Positions 35,978-44,434 of a stretch of DNA of 64,000 nucleotides are shown one piece after another. Origin of the DNA: Marinobacter halodurans (GTDB lineage Bacteria; Pseudomonadota; Gammaproteobacteria; Pseudomonadales; Oleiphilaceae). The DNA is taken from assembly GCF_004327985.1 (NCBI RefSeq), contig NZ_SJDL01000010.1, positions 1 to 64,000 on the forward strand. Direction: 5' to 3'. The notes beneath the pieces are model-generated. The model had not been told where the DNA came from. It saw nothing but the letters and a program-made list of their open reading frames with translations, and ran no database searches. The translations under genes were made by a program, and so were the position numbers. The first letter of the stretch is position 1, and the number at the start of each line of letters is the position of its first letter.

Positions 35978-36907
35978 ATGACAACTGCGTTCTTCTACCA
36001 CGATGACTTCCTGAAACACGACATGGGCCCGGAGCACCCCGAGTCCCCGGAACGGCTGAAGGCCATCATCAGTTACCTTGCCGACACCGATCTGGAGCAA
36101 GAGCTGGATTGGGTACGGCCGGAGGAGATTACCCGGGACCAGCTCCTGCAGGTGCACCCGGAGAGCTACCTCAGCCAACTGGATATGATGCAGCCCACCC
36201 GCGGCCGCGTGTTCACCGATCCCGACACCGCCATGATGCCCCACACGCTGCGCGCTGCCCGCCTGGCTGCCGGCGCCAACGTGCAGGCGGTCGACATGGT
36301 GCTGTCCGGACAATCCACCAATGCGTTCGTGGCTGCACGCCCGCCGGGCCATCACGCTGAGCGCGGCAAGTCGATGGGCTTCTGTTTCTACAACAACATC
36401 GCCCTGGCCGCCCGGCATGCGCTGAACTTTCACGGTCTGGAACGGGTCGCCATCATCGACTTCGATGTACACCAGGGAAACGGAACGGTCGACATCGTCC
36501 AGGGCGATGAGCGGGTCCTGATGTGCTCAAGCTTCCAGCACCCCTTCTACCCCCACTCCCATGTCTATCGGCTGCCGGAGAACATCATCAACACGCCGAT
36601 TGCCGCCGGGACGTCCGGGGCAGACTACCGGCGCACGGTGGAAGAGGCCTGGCTGCACCGCTTACAGGATTTCAAGCCGCAGTTGGTACTGGTCTCCGCC
36701 GGATTCGATGCGCATAAGGCGGACCCGCTTGCCGAGCTGCAACTGGATGCCGCTGATTACCGATGGCTTACAGACCTGATTACCTCAATCGCCCGTGACT
36801 ACGCCGACAACCGGGTGGTTTCCAGCCTGGAAGGCGGCTATAACCTGAAAGCACTGGCCGAGGGCGTTGCCGCCCACCTGGAAGGTCTGGTTGCCATTGA
36901 GGACTGA
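35978..36907 (+). CDS. histone deacetylase family protein
   Basis: A 309-residue arginase-fold metal hydrolase of the HDAC/AcuC/acetylpolyamine amidohydrolase family. Motifs are PEHPESPERL at the N-terminus, RPPGHHAE (about 121-128, the catalytic His pair), DFDVHQGNGT (metal-binding Asp and His), and LVSAGFDAHKADPL (second metal Asp). All catalytic residues are visible. Bacterial members remove acetyl groups from proteins such as Acs, or from polyamines. The gene is divergent from the Pat-type acetyltransferase, so a writer/eraser pair is plausible. That link is inference. Confidence 0.9.
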   Translation: MTTAFFYHDDFLKHDMGPEHPESPERLKAIISYLADTDLEQELDWVRPEEITRDQLLQVHPESYLSQLDMMQPTRGRVFTDPDTAMMPHTLRAARLAAGANVQAVDMVLSGQSTNAFVAARPPGHHAERGKSMGFCFYNNIALAARHALNFHGLERVAIIDFDVHQGNGTVDIVQGDERVLMCSSFQHPFYPHSHVYRLPENIINTPIAAGTSGADYRRTVEEAWLHRLQDFKPQLVLVSAGFDAHKADPLAELQLDAADYRWLTDLITSIARDYADNRVVSSLEGGYNLKALAEGVAAHLEGLVAIED

Positions 36908-36935
36908 ACCGCCCAGGCGCCCGGAAAGTCGCTGA

Positions 36936-37703
36936 TTAGAGAGGTAACCGGAAGATATCGGCGAGATCGCCGTCCCGCTCAAGCTGCTGGAGTGCCTCCC
37001 GGATGGGACCTTCCAACTGCGGATAACGGGCGCGGCGAGACATGTAGAGGATCCCCCGCTGCCCTTCCCGGAAAACGCGCGTGCGGAAACGGTCCGGTGA
37101 CAGCTGGAGGGATTGCATGGTGCGGTAGAGGGCCTGATCACTACACAGGATGGCACTCACCCGCCCCAGCTTGAGCATTTCAATGGCCTGGAAAATGTCC
37201 CGCACCGGGAACTTGCGAATCGATGTCGCCTGCTCGAACTTCTCGCCGTAATAGGTGCCGCTGATAAAAGCCACCGGCTTACCGGCCAGCCCGTCCAGGG
37301 AAAGCTCAAAGTTGCTGTCCGACATTGCCGTCAGCATCACCTGCGTGGTGACGACGGTGCCCAGACCGATGGCGGCTTTATCCAGCAGTGGACTCTCGAA
37401 CAGCACCACGAAATCGACGGTGCCTTCCAGCAGCTCACTGATGGCCCGTCGGTGGGGCCTTAATTCGTATGCAATCGGCAGATTGGCAACGGCAACCAGG
37501 CGATGTGCAAAGGTCACCAGCGTTCCGTCCGGCTGGCCGTAGCGATCCTCGAAGCCCCAGGGCCAGACTTCGGGAATGGCAAAAATGGCGGGCTCCGGTT
37601 CGTCATCCGACTTGTGATCCGCGACGACCGGCGCTGTACCGGCAATCAGGCACAGGCAGGCCAACAGGCAGACAGCGACCGGACGCCGGAAAATAGGCTT
37701 CAT
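36936..37703 (-). CDS. periplasmic solute-binding protein, family 3 type
   Basis: A 255-residue exported protein. The start at ATG 37703 gives a signal peptide (MKPIFRRPVAVCLLACLCLIAG, cleavage near PVVA-DH); a longer frame to 37760 is unlikely. The body resembles SBP_bac_3 domains: WPWGFEDRYGQPDGTLVTFAHRL, RRAISELLEGTVDFVVLFESPL, and GLAGKPVAFISGTYYG. No transporter permease or ATPase gene is adjacent. Like many orphan members in this group, it may be a sensor or a scavenging protein. Its ligand is unknown. Confidence 0.75.
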   Translation of the reverse strand: MKPIFRRPVAVCLLACLCLIAGTAPVVADHKSDDEPEPAIFAIPEVWPWGFEDRYGQPDGTLVTFAHRLVAVANLPIAYELRPHRRAISELLEGTVDFVVLFESPLLDKAAIGLGTVVTTQVMLTAMSDSNFELSLDGLAGKPVAFISGTYYGEKFEQATSIRKFPVRDIFQAIEMLKLGRVSAILCSDQALYRTMQSLQLSPDRFRTRVFREGQRGILYMSRRARYPQLEGPIREALQQLERDGDLADIFRLPL

Positions 37704-37761
37704 GTGGCAGGACAACCGCTCAAACAGGCCAACGTGGAGCCAGCATACCGGGTATACCATC

Positions 37762-37788
37762 AGGACCCTATTCGACTATAGGGGTCCT
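37762..37788 (-). terminator. stem-loop after fliS
   Basis: AGGACCC (37762-37768) pairs with GGGTCCT (37782-37788), extended by TA/TA across a one-base bulge. It lies 28 bp past the fliS stop on the minus strand. There is no T-run, so terminator function is uncertain; it also lies in the promoter region of the solute-binding protein. Confidence 0.4.
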
Positions 37789-37815
37789 GCTACAGCTCTA
37801 AAAGACAGGACTCGA

Positions 37816-38217
37816 TCAGCCGGTGGCCTGCTGGCCGGACATCACCTCGTCGCGGATACCGTCCCAGCCTTCCTTGACCTGGCGCAGCAGATCGGACACC
37901 TCGTCCAGCTTGGCCGCATCATTGAGCCGGTTCGCCTCAAACAGCGTGCGCTCGATGTAGTCGTACAGGCCTTCCAGGTGACGGGCCAGGTCGCCGCCTT
38001 TTTCGAAGTCCAGGAAGCTACGCAGACCGCCAACGATCTCGATGGCCTTGCTGATCAACCGCCCCTTGCCCTCGTAATCCCTGGCCTGCATCCGGGCCTT
38101 GGCCATGTTGATCCGTTCCAGGGCGCCGTTGTACAGCAGCTGAATCAGCTTGTGCGGATCCGCATCGGTGATGCTGGTCTGGGTATTGACCCGCTGGTAT
38201 GCCTGTAAACCGTTCAT
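37816..38217 (-). CDS. fliS: flagellar export chaperone FliS
   Basis: A 133-residue all-helical chaperone that binds the C-terminus of flagellin in the cytoplasm and prevents premature polymerisation. Typical segments are LQAYQRVNTQTSITDADPHKLIQLLYNGALERI and FLDFEKGGDLARHLEGLYDYIERTL. I choose ATG 38217, because AGAGG sits 6 bp upstream; a TTG at 38223 is in frame. It begins 33 bp after the fliD stop and is probably co-transcribed with it from the fliD sigma-28 promoter. Confidence 0.95.
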   Translation of the reverse strand: MNGLQAYQRVNTQTSITDADPHKLIQLLYNGALERINMAKARMQARDYEGKGRLISKAIEIVGGLRSFLDFEKGGDLARHLEGLYDYIERTLFEANRLNDAAKLDEVSDLLRQVKEGWDGIRDEVMSGQQATG

Positions 38218-38250
38218 AATCAACCTCTTGATTGCCTGTGCAACAACGGA

Positions 38251-40230
38251 TTAGTTCTTGCTGTTATTGTTGGGTGCCAGGGCCGCCAACTGCTGGGTGA
38301 CGTAGTCCTTGGTACTGTTGAGCTGCGAGATCAGCTTATCCGCCGCACTGAACTGCGAAACCAGGCGATCACGGTATGCGTCGATACGTGCCTGCAATTG
38401 CTCGCGATCATCGGCGATGTCATCCAGCGTGTCCTGCAGGCTGTCAGTGCGGGCCTCGATCACGCCGTCGGCACTGAGCATATCAGTGACCATGTTGACG
38501 GTACGCTCGCCCAGCCCCTCGATGTAGGTAATCGTTCCGCGATTGCCGGTCGCGTCACCGGTGATACGGACTTGCATGCCCGCCGCCTTGGACGTTCCCT
38601 CGACGAAGAGAACCTGCCCTTCGCCGGTGGCGCGTTGACCGTTGATCGTACCCGCCACGTCCTGCCCGGCGGTGCCCGTGGCAACCGACAGCCCCAGGTC
38701 GGCTGCGCTGTTGGTATCCACGGACGTGATGCTCACGTTCGATTCGCTGCCGTAGGTGCCGGACTTGAAACTCAGCGCACCACTGGTGGCATCAAAATCC
38801 ACCTGCACTTTCTTGCCGGTGGCGCTGAGGGCGCCGCTGCTGTTGAGCTGCGTCTGGATTTCCGCAGCCAGTTGATCCCGTGTGTAGGTGCCTGCGGTCA
38901 GTTGGATGCTGACCGATGTCTCACCGTCGATCTTGAACGACAGGTTGTCGTTGTTGCTGTCAACCGTCACCGAACCGGTTCCGACATTGGCGCCAGTCAA
39001 TGCGCCCTGGGTCGCCGCCTGGGTGACGTTAATGCTGTACTCACCGGGTTCGGTGTTGATGTTGCTGCTGATAAACTCGACCTGGGCATCCGAGGCACGT
39101 CCCTGCTCACCGAACAGCGCGGCAACATCATCCGGATGCTTCGTCAGCTGCTCCTGAAACTTGCCGGCGTCAAAGGTCAGTTGTCCGGTCTTGTAGTCCG
39201 TGGTAATCCCCACATCCGCCAGGGAGCGGACACCCGCGTTCTCCAGCCCGGGAACGACACCGGTGAGCATGCTGCGGAGCTGGTTCTGTATGCCCCGCAC
39301 CGTGGCATCGCCGGACAGCAAACCACCGGTCTGGGTCTCTGCGTTGTAACCGGCAAGCCCCTGGATAGTCTGCTGCAATGCATTGAACTTATCGACAAAC
39401 GACTGAACCCGGTCGGCAACGGCGCCGGTATCCTGGGTCACCTTGACGGTCGAGGTCACGCCCTCCGCCTTCACATCGAACGTCAATCCGTCCACGACAT
39501 TATCGATGGTATTGGAGGACCGCGTAATGGTAATGCCGTTCACCTGCACGACGGCATCCTTCGCCGCAACCGTTTCGGTGAGATTCTGGGTCGTGTCGTT
39601 GAAGACAAACTGGGACAGACCGGAGCCATCGGTATTGTTGCCGTCGCCGTCATTGACGGAAATCCGGATGGCATTGTCAGTACCGGTCTCATCGGACGAC
39701 AGCACCAGTCGATATCCATTGCCGGTATCGATTACCCCTGCATTGGCGCCAATACCCGCATCGTTAATGGCGTCGGCAATCCCCTGCAGGGTGTTGTTGG
39801 AGCTGTCGATGTCGATGTTCTTGACTTCGCCGCCCACGCTGAGGCTGATCCGGCCGGTACCAATAGCGGTGCTATCCTTGTCATTAAAGGTGCCGGATGC
39901 CAGGGACTGGGCCTGCGCCAGACTGTCGACCTGGATGGTGTAATTGCCGCGACTGGCGGACGCGCTGTCGACCGACACTTCGACATCGTCGTTGGATGAC
40001 GTGGCGGAAAAGGCCTTGAGGTTCTCGACCGAACTCAACTGGCGCATGGGCAGACGCAGCTCGGTAATGGCACTGCGCAGCGTCCCATAGGCCGAGATCA
40101 GCGCCTGGGTTTCCTTTTCCTTGCTGTCCAGCCGGTTCGCCGTGGGCTTCCGCTCGGCCTCGACCAGTTGGTCCACGAGGTCTGACGTCAGTACGCCGGA
40201 ACCGATACCCAATGAAGAAATGTTTGCCAT
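38251..40230 (-). CDS. fliD: flagellar filament cap protein FliD
   Basis: A 659-residue HAP2 cap that sits at the filament tip and folds incoming flagellins. The N-terminus (MANISSLGIGSGVLTSDLVDQLVEAERKP) is typical, as is the C-terminal coiled-coil DTLDDIADDREQLQARIDAYRDRLVSQFSAADKLISQLNST. The large middle is Thr/Asp/Gly-rich and variable. The start is ATG 40230 with a GGGGAGG site 8 bp upstream. A near-perfect sigma-28 promoter lies 43 bp upstream at 40273-40299. It is longer than E. coli FliD (468), as in many marine gammaproteobacteria. Confidence 0.95.
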   Translation of the reverse strand: MANISSLGIGSGVLTSDLVDQLVEAERKPTANRLDSKEKETQALISAYGTLRSAITELRLPMRQLSSVENLKAFSATSSNDDVEVSVDSASASRGNYTIQVDSLAQAQSLASGTFNDKDSTAIGTGRISLSVGGEVKNIDIDSSNNTLQGIADAINDAGIGANAGVIDTGNGYRLVLSSDETGTDNAIRISVNDGDGNNTDGSGLSQFVFNDTTQNLTETVAAKDAVVQVNGITITRSSNTIDNVVDGLTFDVKAEGVTSTVKVTQDTGAVADRVQSFVDKFNALQQTIQGLAGYNAETQTGGLLSGDATVRGIQNQLRSMLTGVVPGLENAGVRSLADVGITTDYKTGQLTFDAGKFQEQLTKHPDDVAALFGEQGRASDAQVEFISSNINTEPGEYSINVTQAATQGALTGANVGTGSVTVDSNNDNLSFKIDGETSVSIQLTAGTYTRDQLAAEIQTQLNSSGALSATGKKVQVDFDATSGALSFKSGTYGSESNVSITSVDTNSAADLGLSVATGTAGQDVAGTINGQRATGEGQVLFVEGTSKAAGMQVRITGDATGNRGTITYIEGLGERTVNMVTDMLSADGVIEARTDSLQDTLDDIADDREQLQARIDAYRDRLVSQFSAADKLISQLNSTKDYVTQQLAALAPNNNSKN

Positions 40231-40272
40231 GTCGATCGCCTCCCCAGGAAGGCTGCCTGTCCATTTGTACGC

Positions 40273-40299
40273 TTATCGGCCGCAAGCGGCAAAACTTTG
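40273..40299 (-). promoter_or_regulatory. sigma-28 (FliA) promoter of fliD
   Basis: Read on the minus strand: CAAAGTTT, 11 bases, GCCGATAA. Compared with the consensus TAAAGTTT-N11-GCCGATAA only the first base differs, and the spacing is exact. It lies 43 bp upstream of the fliD start codon. Confidence 0.88.
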
Positions 40300-40466
40300 C
40301 CAGTCGGGACCACCAATTTGTAACAGCATGTATCCGGAGCCGGGTGCGCCCCGCAGATCAAGTTCTGCTGCTATGCCACCGCTCTCGCCAATCGGCGGCG
40401 CGAGAACCTAATCCGTTGATACCAAAGGCCAGATCCACACTAAAACCTCACAGCCTGAATGCAGAA

Positions 40467-40496
40467 CACCGCCGGCTTCTCACGAAGGCGGCGGTG
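40467..40496. terminator. large stem-loop downstream of flaG
   Basis: CACCGCCG (40467-40474) pairs with CGGCGGTG (40489-40496), and CTTC (40476-40479) with GAAG (40484-40487) around a TCAC loop with one G-G mismatch. It lies 44 bp beyond the flaG stop on the minus strand. The run after it is not T-rich, so it may act as an mRNA 3' end or attenuator rather than a classic intrinsic terminator. Confidence 0.5.
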
Positions 40497-40540
40497 CTGA
40501 AGTCCCGTTATCCTTGACCGGCTAAAGAAGCGGCAAGCTT

Positions 40541-40966
40541 CTACACTTCGATGTTGAATAACGTCAGCGGTTCATCCTGCTGCAAATTTTCGGCCAACCT
40601 CAAAGCCACATCGTCCGGAATCTGTCGAATAACCTCTTCCGTCTTCTGGTCCACCACACGTACGATCGTCTTGCCGGAGTCGTTATCGACCTCGAACTGC
40701 AGGTCACGCTGCACGGTCTGGACAAAATCATTGAGGCGGGAAACGGCTTTATCGAGAGATTCCTTCTGGGCCTCCTCCTGCTTTTCCATCCGCTGCACTT
40801 TCGAAAGCTGCTGCGGCTGGTCGAGCGATACAACATTGGAAACATGCTGGACTCGAGCGGAAGGCTTGGTTCCTTCTGCCTGAGGTGACGCAGACGCCCG
40901 AGCCGGAGCTTGTTCACTGGGGCGAACCAGCTTCAAATCCGGGCTGTTCAGGTTTACGTCAGTCAT
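40541..40966 (-). CDS. flaG: FlaG family protein
   Basis: A 141-residue protein. The C-terminal half carries the FlaG domain: SRLNDFVQTVQRDLQFEVDNDSGKTIVRVVDQKTEEVIRQIP. The N-terminal half is polar and less conserved. FlaG limits filament length in Pseudomonas and Campylobacter, and its gene usually lies between flagellin and fliD, as here. The start ATG 40966 follows GAGGTGA by 4 bp. It is probably reached by read-through from fliC past the hairpin at 40994-41017, as I found no separate promoter. Confidence 0.92.
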   Translation of the reverse strand: MTDVNLNSPDLKLVRPSEQAPARASASPQAEGTKPSARVQHVSNVVSLDQPQQLSKVQRMEKQEEAQKESLDKAVSRLNDFVQTVQRDLQFEVDNDSGKTIVRVVDQKTEEVIRQIPDDVALRLAENLQQDEPLTLFNIEV

Positions 40967-40993
40967 AGCTCACCTCGCTATCCTCATGCGGCG

Positions 40994-41017
40994 AAAAGCC
41001 GGCCCCCGAAGGGACCG
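40994..41017 (-). terminator. terminator/attenuator after fliC
   Basis: On the minus strand: CGGTCCC-TTCG-GGGGCCG (7 bp including one G-T, stable UUCG-type tetraloop), then GCTTTT. It sits between fliC and flaG, so it probably lets flagellin be made in excess of FlaG. Confidence 0.7.
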
Positions 41018-41038
41018 ACCGTTGCCGTGCTACCCCTA

Positions 41039-42484
41039 TTACTGCAGGAGGGACAGAACCTGCTGCGGACGGGCGTTAGCCTGTGCCAGGACAGAGATAC
41101 CAGCCTGCTGGAGCACCTGTGACTTGGACAGCTTCGCTGTTTCGGCGGCGAAGTCCGCGTCCAGGATCCGGCTTTGCGCTGCTGACAGGTTCTCAGAGGT
41201 GGTCGCAATCGCATCGATGGTTGATGAGAAGCGGTTCTGGATCGCACCCAGGTCAGCGCGCTGGCTGTTGATGGAGGTCAGCGCGGCGTCGATGGTTTCG
41301 ATCGCAGCATTCGCACCGTCAGCCGTGGTGATGTCGATCGCGGCGACGCTTTGGAGTTGCCCGCTTTCGGCCGTGCTGCTGACAACCTCGTCAGCGTTAC
41401 CCACGATGCTGAAGGCAGAGCTGGAGCTGAAGTCGACTTCGCCGGTCACACGGGTGCTGTCATTGCCCCCGGCCACCAAGCTCGCAGTGGATCCGTCTGC
41501 AGACGTTACGGTGACGTTGGCAGAAGAGTCAGCAATGACGATGTCGTCACCCGCGTCGCTCTCGAGCAGTACGTTGCCGGAATCGTCGAGGCTCGCCGTG
41601 ATACCCGTGGTCGCGGATGCATCGTTGATAGCCGTAACCAGCGCGCTGTTATCGCCAGACTCGACCGTCGCAGAGATGGTGATTGCGGTACTGTTCTCAC
41701 CCGTCAGATCGAAAGAAACTGTACCAGCGCTCAGGCCGGAGATGGTCGCCTCAGTATACGCATCGGCGCTTACACCCGTCTTGGAGGTCAATTCATTGAC
41801 GGACGCAGCGATATCACTGGCTGTGGCGTTCGCACCAAACTCGGCCAGCTCCGTTGCACCATTACCGGAAACGGTGATGTTGCCTGCAGCAATACCATTG
41901 CCACCGGGATCATCAGCAGCAGCGGCCGTCAGGTTACCAGTCAGCGTGCCGTTGCTGGTATCTGCGGTGTAGTTACCGATATCGGTCGCACGCGCACTGC
42001 CCAGGGACACGTTAATGGTCTGGTTGGCGTTAGCGCCCACCTGGAACTGGGAGTTGGTGAACTCACCGTTCAGCAGCGTACGGCCGTTGAAGTTGGTGGT
42101 GTCAGCGACACGGTTCAGCTCGGCCTGCAACTGGGTGACCTCAGCCTGCAGCGATTTACGGTCGGTGGACGAGTTGGTGTCGTTGGCGGACTGCACGGAC
42201 AGCTCGCGAATACGTTGCAGCAGGTCGCCGGCCTGGCCCAGGGCGCCTTCAGCGGTCTGCGCCAGGGAGATACCGTCGTTGGCGTTGCGCTGGGCAACGT
42301 TCAGACCGCGGATCTGCGCGTCAAAACGGGAGGAAATGGCCAGGCCCGCGGCATCGTCCTTGGCGGAGTTGATGCGAAGACCGGAAGACAGACGCTCCAG
42401 AGCCTGATCCGACAGAGACTGGGACTTGTTCAGGTTGTTCTGAGCGGACAGTGAAGCGACGTTAGTGTTGATACCGAGAGCCAT
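41039..42484 (-). CDS. fliC: flagellin FliC
   Basis: A 481-residue filament subunit. The N-terminal D0/D1 region (about 1-165) begins [18 protein letters not shown] and contains [10 protein letters not shown], the segment recognised by TLR5 in related flagellins. The C-terminal D1/D0 helices end with [23 protein letters not shown]. The central D2/D3 (about 170-385) is Ser/Thr/Ala/Asp-rich with no Cys. I count 14 N-X-S/T triplets over the whole protein. The start ATG follows GGAGAAGCATC. A sigma-28 promoter lies at 42574-42600. It is paired with fliS, the fliD cap and flaG downstream. Confidence 0.96.
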   Translation of the reverse strand: MALGINTNVASLSAQNNLNKSQSLSDQALERLSSGLRINSAKDDAAGLAISSRFDAQIRGLNVAQRNANDGISLAQTAEGALGQAGDLLQRIRELSVQSANDTNSSTDRKSLQAEVTQLQAELNRVADTTNFNGRTLLNGEFTNSQFQVGANANQTINVSLGSARATDIGNYTADTSNGTLTGNLTAAAADDPGGNGIAAGNITVSGNGATELAEFGANATASDIAASVNELTSKTGVSADAYTEATISGLSAGTVSFDLTGENSTAITISATVESGDNSALVTAINDASATTGITASLDDSGNVLLESDAGDDIVIADSSANVTVTSADGSTASLVAGGNDSTRVTGEVDFSSSSAFSIVGNADEVVSSTAESGQLQSVAAIDITTADGANAAIETIDAALTSINSQRADLGAIQNRFSSTIDAIATTSENLSAAQSRILDADFAAETAKLSKSQVLQQAGISVLAQANARPQQVLSLLQ

Positions 42485-42573
42485 GATGCTTCTCCTATAA
42501 AACCTATGTTTCTCTTGTGGAAGAGGTCTGGCGCCCGTCCTCGTTTATTGGGTGCGCCGCCCTGCTGTAGTGC

Positions 42574-42600
42574 TTAACGGCGCCCATTACGGTTCCTTTA
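42574..42600 (-). promoter_or_regulatory. sigma-28 (FliA) promoter of fliC
   Basis: Read on the minus strand: TAAA, 15 bases, GCCGTTAA. It matches TAAA-N15-GCCGATAA with one mismatch in the -10 box and exact spacing. It lies 90 bp upstream of the fliC start codon. Confidence 0.85.
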
Positions 42601-42753
42601 GAAAAAACTTCCGAGTTTATTGTTAACTAATGTAAAAGCGGCAAAGGCCTGCCACGTTACCCCGCCAACGACTCGTCACGCCTGCCGGGATACTCGCCCG
42701 AAAGAAAAGATTTAATCGATATATTTCATAGCCTTAAAGCGATAAAAAGAAAA

Positions 42754-42770
42754 CTGGCATGACCTTCGCT
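42754..42770 (+). promoter_or_regulatory. sigma-54-like promoter of the second flagellin
   Basis: CTGGCATGACCTTCGCT fits YTGGCACGRNNNTTGCW at most positions, and the GG-N10-GC spacing is exact. The -12 box is TCGC instead of TTGC. It lies 99 bp upstream of the plus-strand flagellin ATG. No good sigma-28 match was found for this gene. Confidence 0.5.
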
Positions 42771-42868
42771 TTGTGCCGCTCAGGAATGCTTTTTTCTGAA
42801 CAACGGCCGGCAGGGCGTCCTTGTGATCGGGCACTGAGCTACCGGCTTCTCTGAATAGGGAGAGCGAT

Positions 42869-44371
42869 ATGCCTCAGATTATCAACACGAACATTGCCTC
42901 GCTGAATGCCCAGCGAAACCTGAACACATCCCAACGGGACGCCGATACCGCACTGCAACGCCTGTCTTCCGGTCTTCGCATCAACTCCGCCAAGGACGAT
43001 GCCGCGGGCCTGGCGATCTCGGAGCGTTTCACGTCGCAGATCAGAGGCCTCAACCAGGCTGTGCGCAACGCCAACGACGGTATCTCCCTGGCGCAGGTCG
43101 CCGAAGGCGCGCTGGATGAATCCGGCGAGATCCTGCAGCGCATCCGGGAGTTGTCCGTGCAGTCCGCCAACTCAACCAACTCCGCTTCCGACAGGGCCGC
43201 CCTGCAAAGCGAGGTAAACCAGCTTAAACAGGAGCTGCAACGTGTTGCGGACACCACCGAGTTCAACGGTCTCAAGCTGCTTGACGGTTCCTTCCAGGCG
43301 CAGACTTTCCAGGTGGGTGCCAACGAGAACCAGAGCATTTCGGTGTCGGTAACCGGCGCGACCAATGAAGACCTGGGGAATTACTCAGTCGAGAGTGTCA
43401 ACGATCAGGACAACCTGGGTTCTGGATCACCGTCAGCAGTAGCGGGAAACCTGACGGCGACCAGCCACCCGATTGCCGCGCAGAACCTGACCGTTGCCAG
43501 CGCTCTTGACCAGGTCGATATCGCGATCCCTGCCGGCGCTTCGGCGGCGGACATCGCCGCACAGGTCAACAAAGAGGAAGAACGCACCGGCGTGACGGCC
43601 ACCGCCCGCACCGAAACGACGCTGACCACCAATGCGGCCGGTACCGTTACGTTCGACCTCAGTTCCGGCGACCAGGTATCAACGATTTCCGCGTCCATCA
43701 GCGACCCCAACGATCTGTCGGAGCTGGCCTCGGTCATCAACAAGGCCGCAGGCCAGACCGGTATCAACGCGCGGGTTGAGGACAACACCCTCGTCCTGAC
43801 CCAGGATGCCGGCAAGGACATCCAGATCGAGAACTTCTCCCACAGCGGCCCGGGCAACATGACCGTCGCCGGGGTAACCGGCAGTGGCGCGTCGACCGAC
43901 CTGATCGGCAATGACGATACCCAGGACTCGGTTGTGGTGACCGGCACCGTCGACTTCTCGTCCTCCGGTGCCTATGCGGTGAGCTCCGACATCGACAACA
44001 CGGCCGGCTCCCTCTTTAACGTGGTCGCCGATACGCCGGTCGGTGCCCAGCGGGAGACGGTGTCGAGTATTGACATCAGCACCGTCGAAGGCGCCAACAA
44101 CGCGATCTCCATCGTCGACGGCGCCCTGGCTGTAGTGAACGGCATCCGGGCGGATCTGGGTGCGGTGCAGTCGCGTTTCCAATCCACAATCGCCAACCTC
44201 AGCACCACGTCGGAAAACCTGACCGCTGCCCGCTCACGGATCCAGGACGCCGACTTTGCCGCCGAAACCGCGGAACTGGCACGGACACAGGTCCTACAGC
44301 AGGCAGGCCTGTCCATCCTGGCCCAGGCCAACGCACGACCGCAGCAGGTATTGCAGCTGCTGCAGGGCTAA
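42869..44371 (+). CDS. second flagellin
   Basis: A 500-residue flagellin paralogue divergent from fliC. The N-terminus [18 protein letters not shown] and C-terminus [23 protein letters not shown] match FliC closely, and the TLR5-type [10 protein letters not shown] is kept. The central domain differs in sequence and is richer in acidic residues, though VDFSSS and SSIDIST blocks recur in both. I count ten N-X-S/T triplets. The start ATG follows GGGAGAG. It could be a minor or condition-specific filament subunit. A glycosyltransferase gene begins 63 bp downstream on the same strand, behind a stem-loop. Confidence 0.94.
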   Translation: MPQIINTNIASLNAQRNLNTSQRDADTALQRLSSGLRINSAKDDAAGLAISERFTSQIRGLNQAVRNANDGISLAQVAEGALDESGEILQRIRELSVQSANSTNSASDRAALQSEVNQLKQELQRVADTTEFNGLKLLDGSFQAQTFQVGANENQSISVSVTGATNEDLGNYSVESVNDQDNLGSGSPSAVAGNLTATSHPIAAQNLTVASALDQVDIAIPAGASAADIAAQVNKEEERTGVTATARTETTLTTNAAGTVTFDLSSGDQVSTISASISDPNDLSELASVINKAAGQTGINARVEDNTLVLTQDAGKDIQIENFSHSGPGNMTVAGVTGSGASTDLIGNDDTQDSVVVTGTVDFSSSGAYAVSSDIDNTAGSLFNVVADTPVGAQRETVSSIDISTVEGANNAISIVDGALAVVNGIRADLGAVQSRFQSTIANLSTTSENLTAARSRIQDADFAAETAELARTQVLQQAGLSILAQANARPQQVLQLLQG

Positions 44372-44382
44372 ACTAGCCTTTT

Positions 44383-44406
44383 GGGGTGGCACAGGCGTGC
44401 TACCCC
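44383..44406 (+). terminator. stem-loop after the second flagellin
   Basis: GGGGTGGCAC (44383-44392) pairs with GTGCTACCCC (44397-44406) around AGGC, ten pairs including one G-T. It follows the flagellin stop by 11 bp and precedes the glycosyltransferase by 28 bp. The lack of a T-run suggests partial termination or an mRNA-stabilising 3' end with read-through. Confidence 0.55.
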
Positions 44407-44434
44407 GTTCCCTCCCGCTGTTTAAGGACCTGCC

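Larger units (their letters stand above)
40231..40540. other. intergenic region between flaG and fliD
   Basis: A 310-bp region holding the fliD sigma-28 promoter and a large stem-loop just after flaG. No small gene is supported. Confidence 0.6.
42485..42868. other. divergent flagellin promoter region
   Basis: 384 bp between the two flagellin start codons. It holds a near-consensus sigma-28 promoter for fliC and a sigma-54-like element for the plus-strand flagellin, plus AT-rich tracts at about 42600-42635 and 42700-42755. No small gene is supported. Confidence 0.65.

Noticed and set aside
35978-36907. Acetoin utilisation AcuC assignment for the HDAC-family gene
   Set aside because: No acetoin (acu/aco) genes are adjacent and the sequence fits the broader HDAC/APAH group, so a narrower name is not justified.
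36936-37703. Amino-acid ABC transporter operon
   Set aside because: Only the solute-binding protein is present. No permease or ATPase gene lies next to it.
42640-42654. Sigma-54 promoter for fliC (TGGCAGGCCTTTGCC on the minus strand)
   Set aside because: The GG-to-GC spacing is nine instead of the strict ten, and a good sigma-28 promoter exists closer to the gene.
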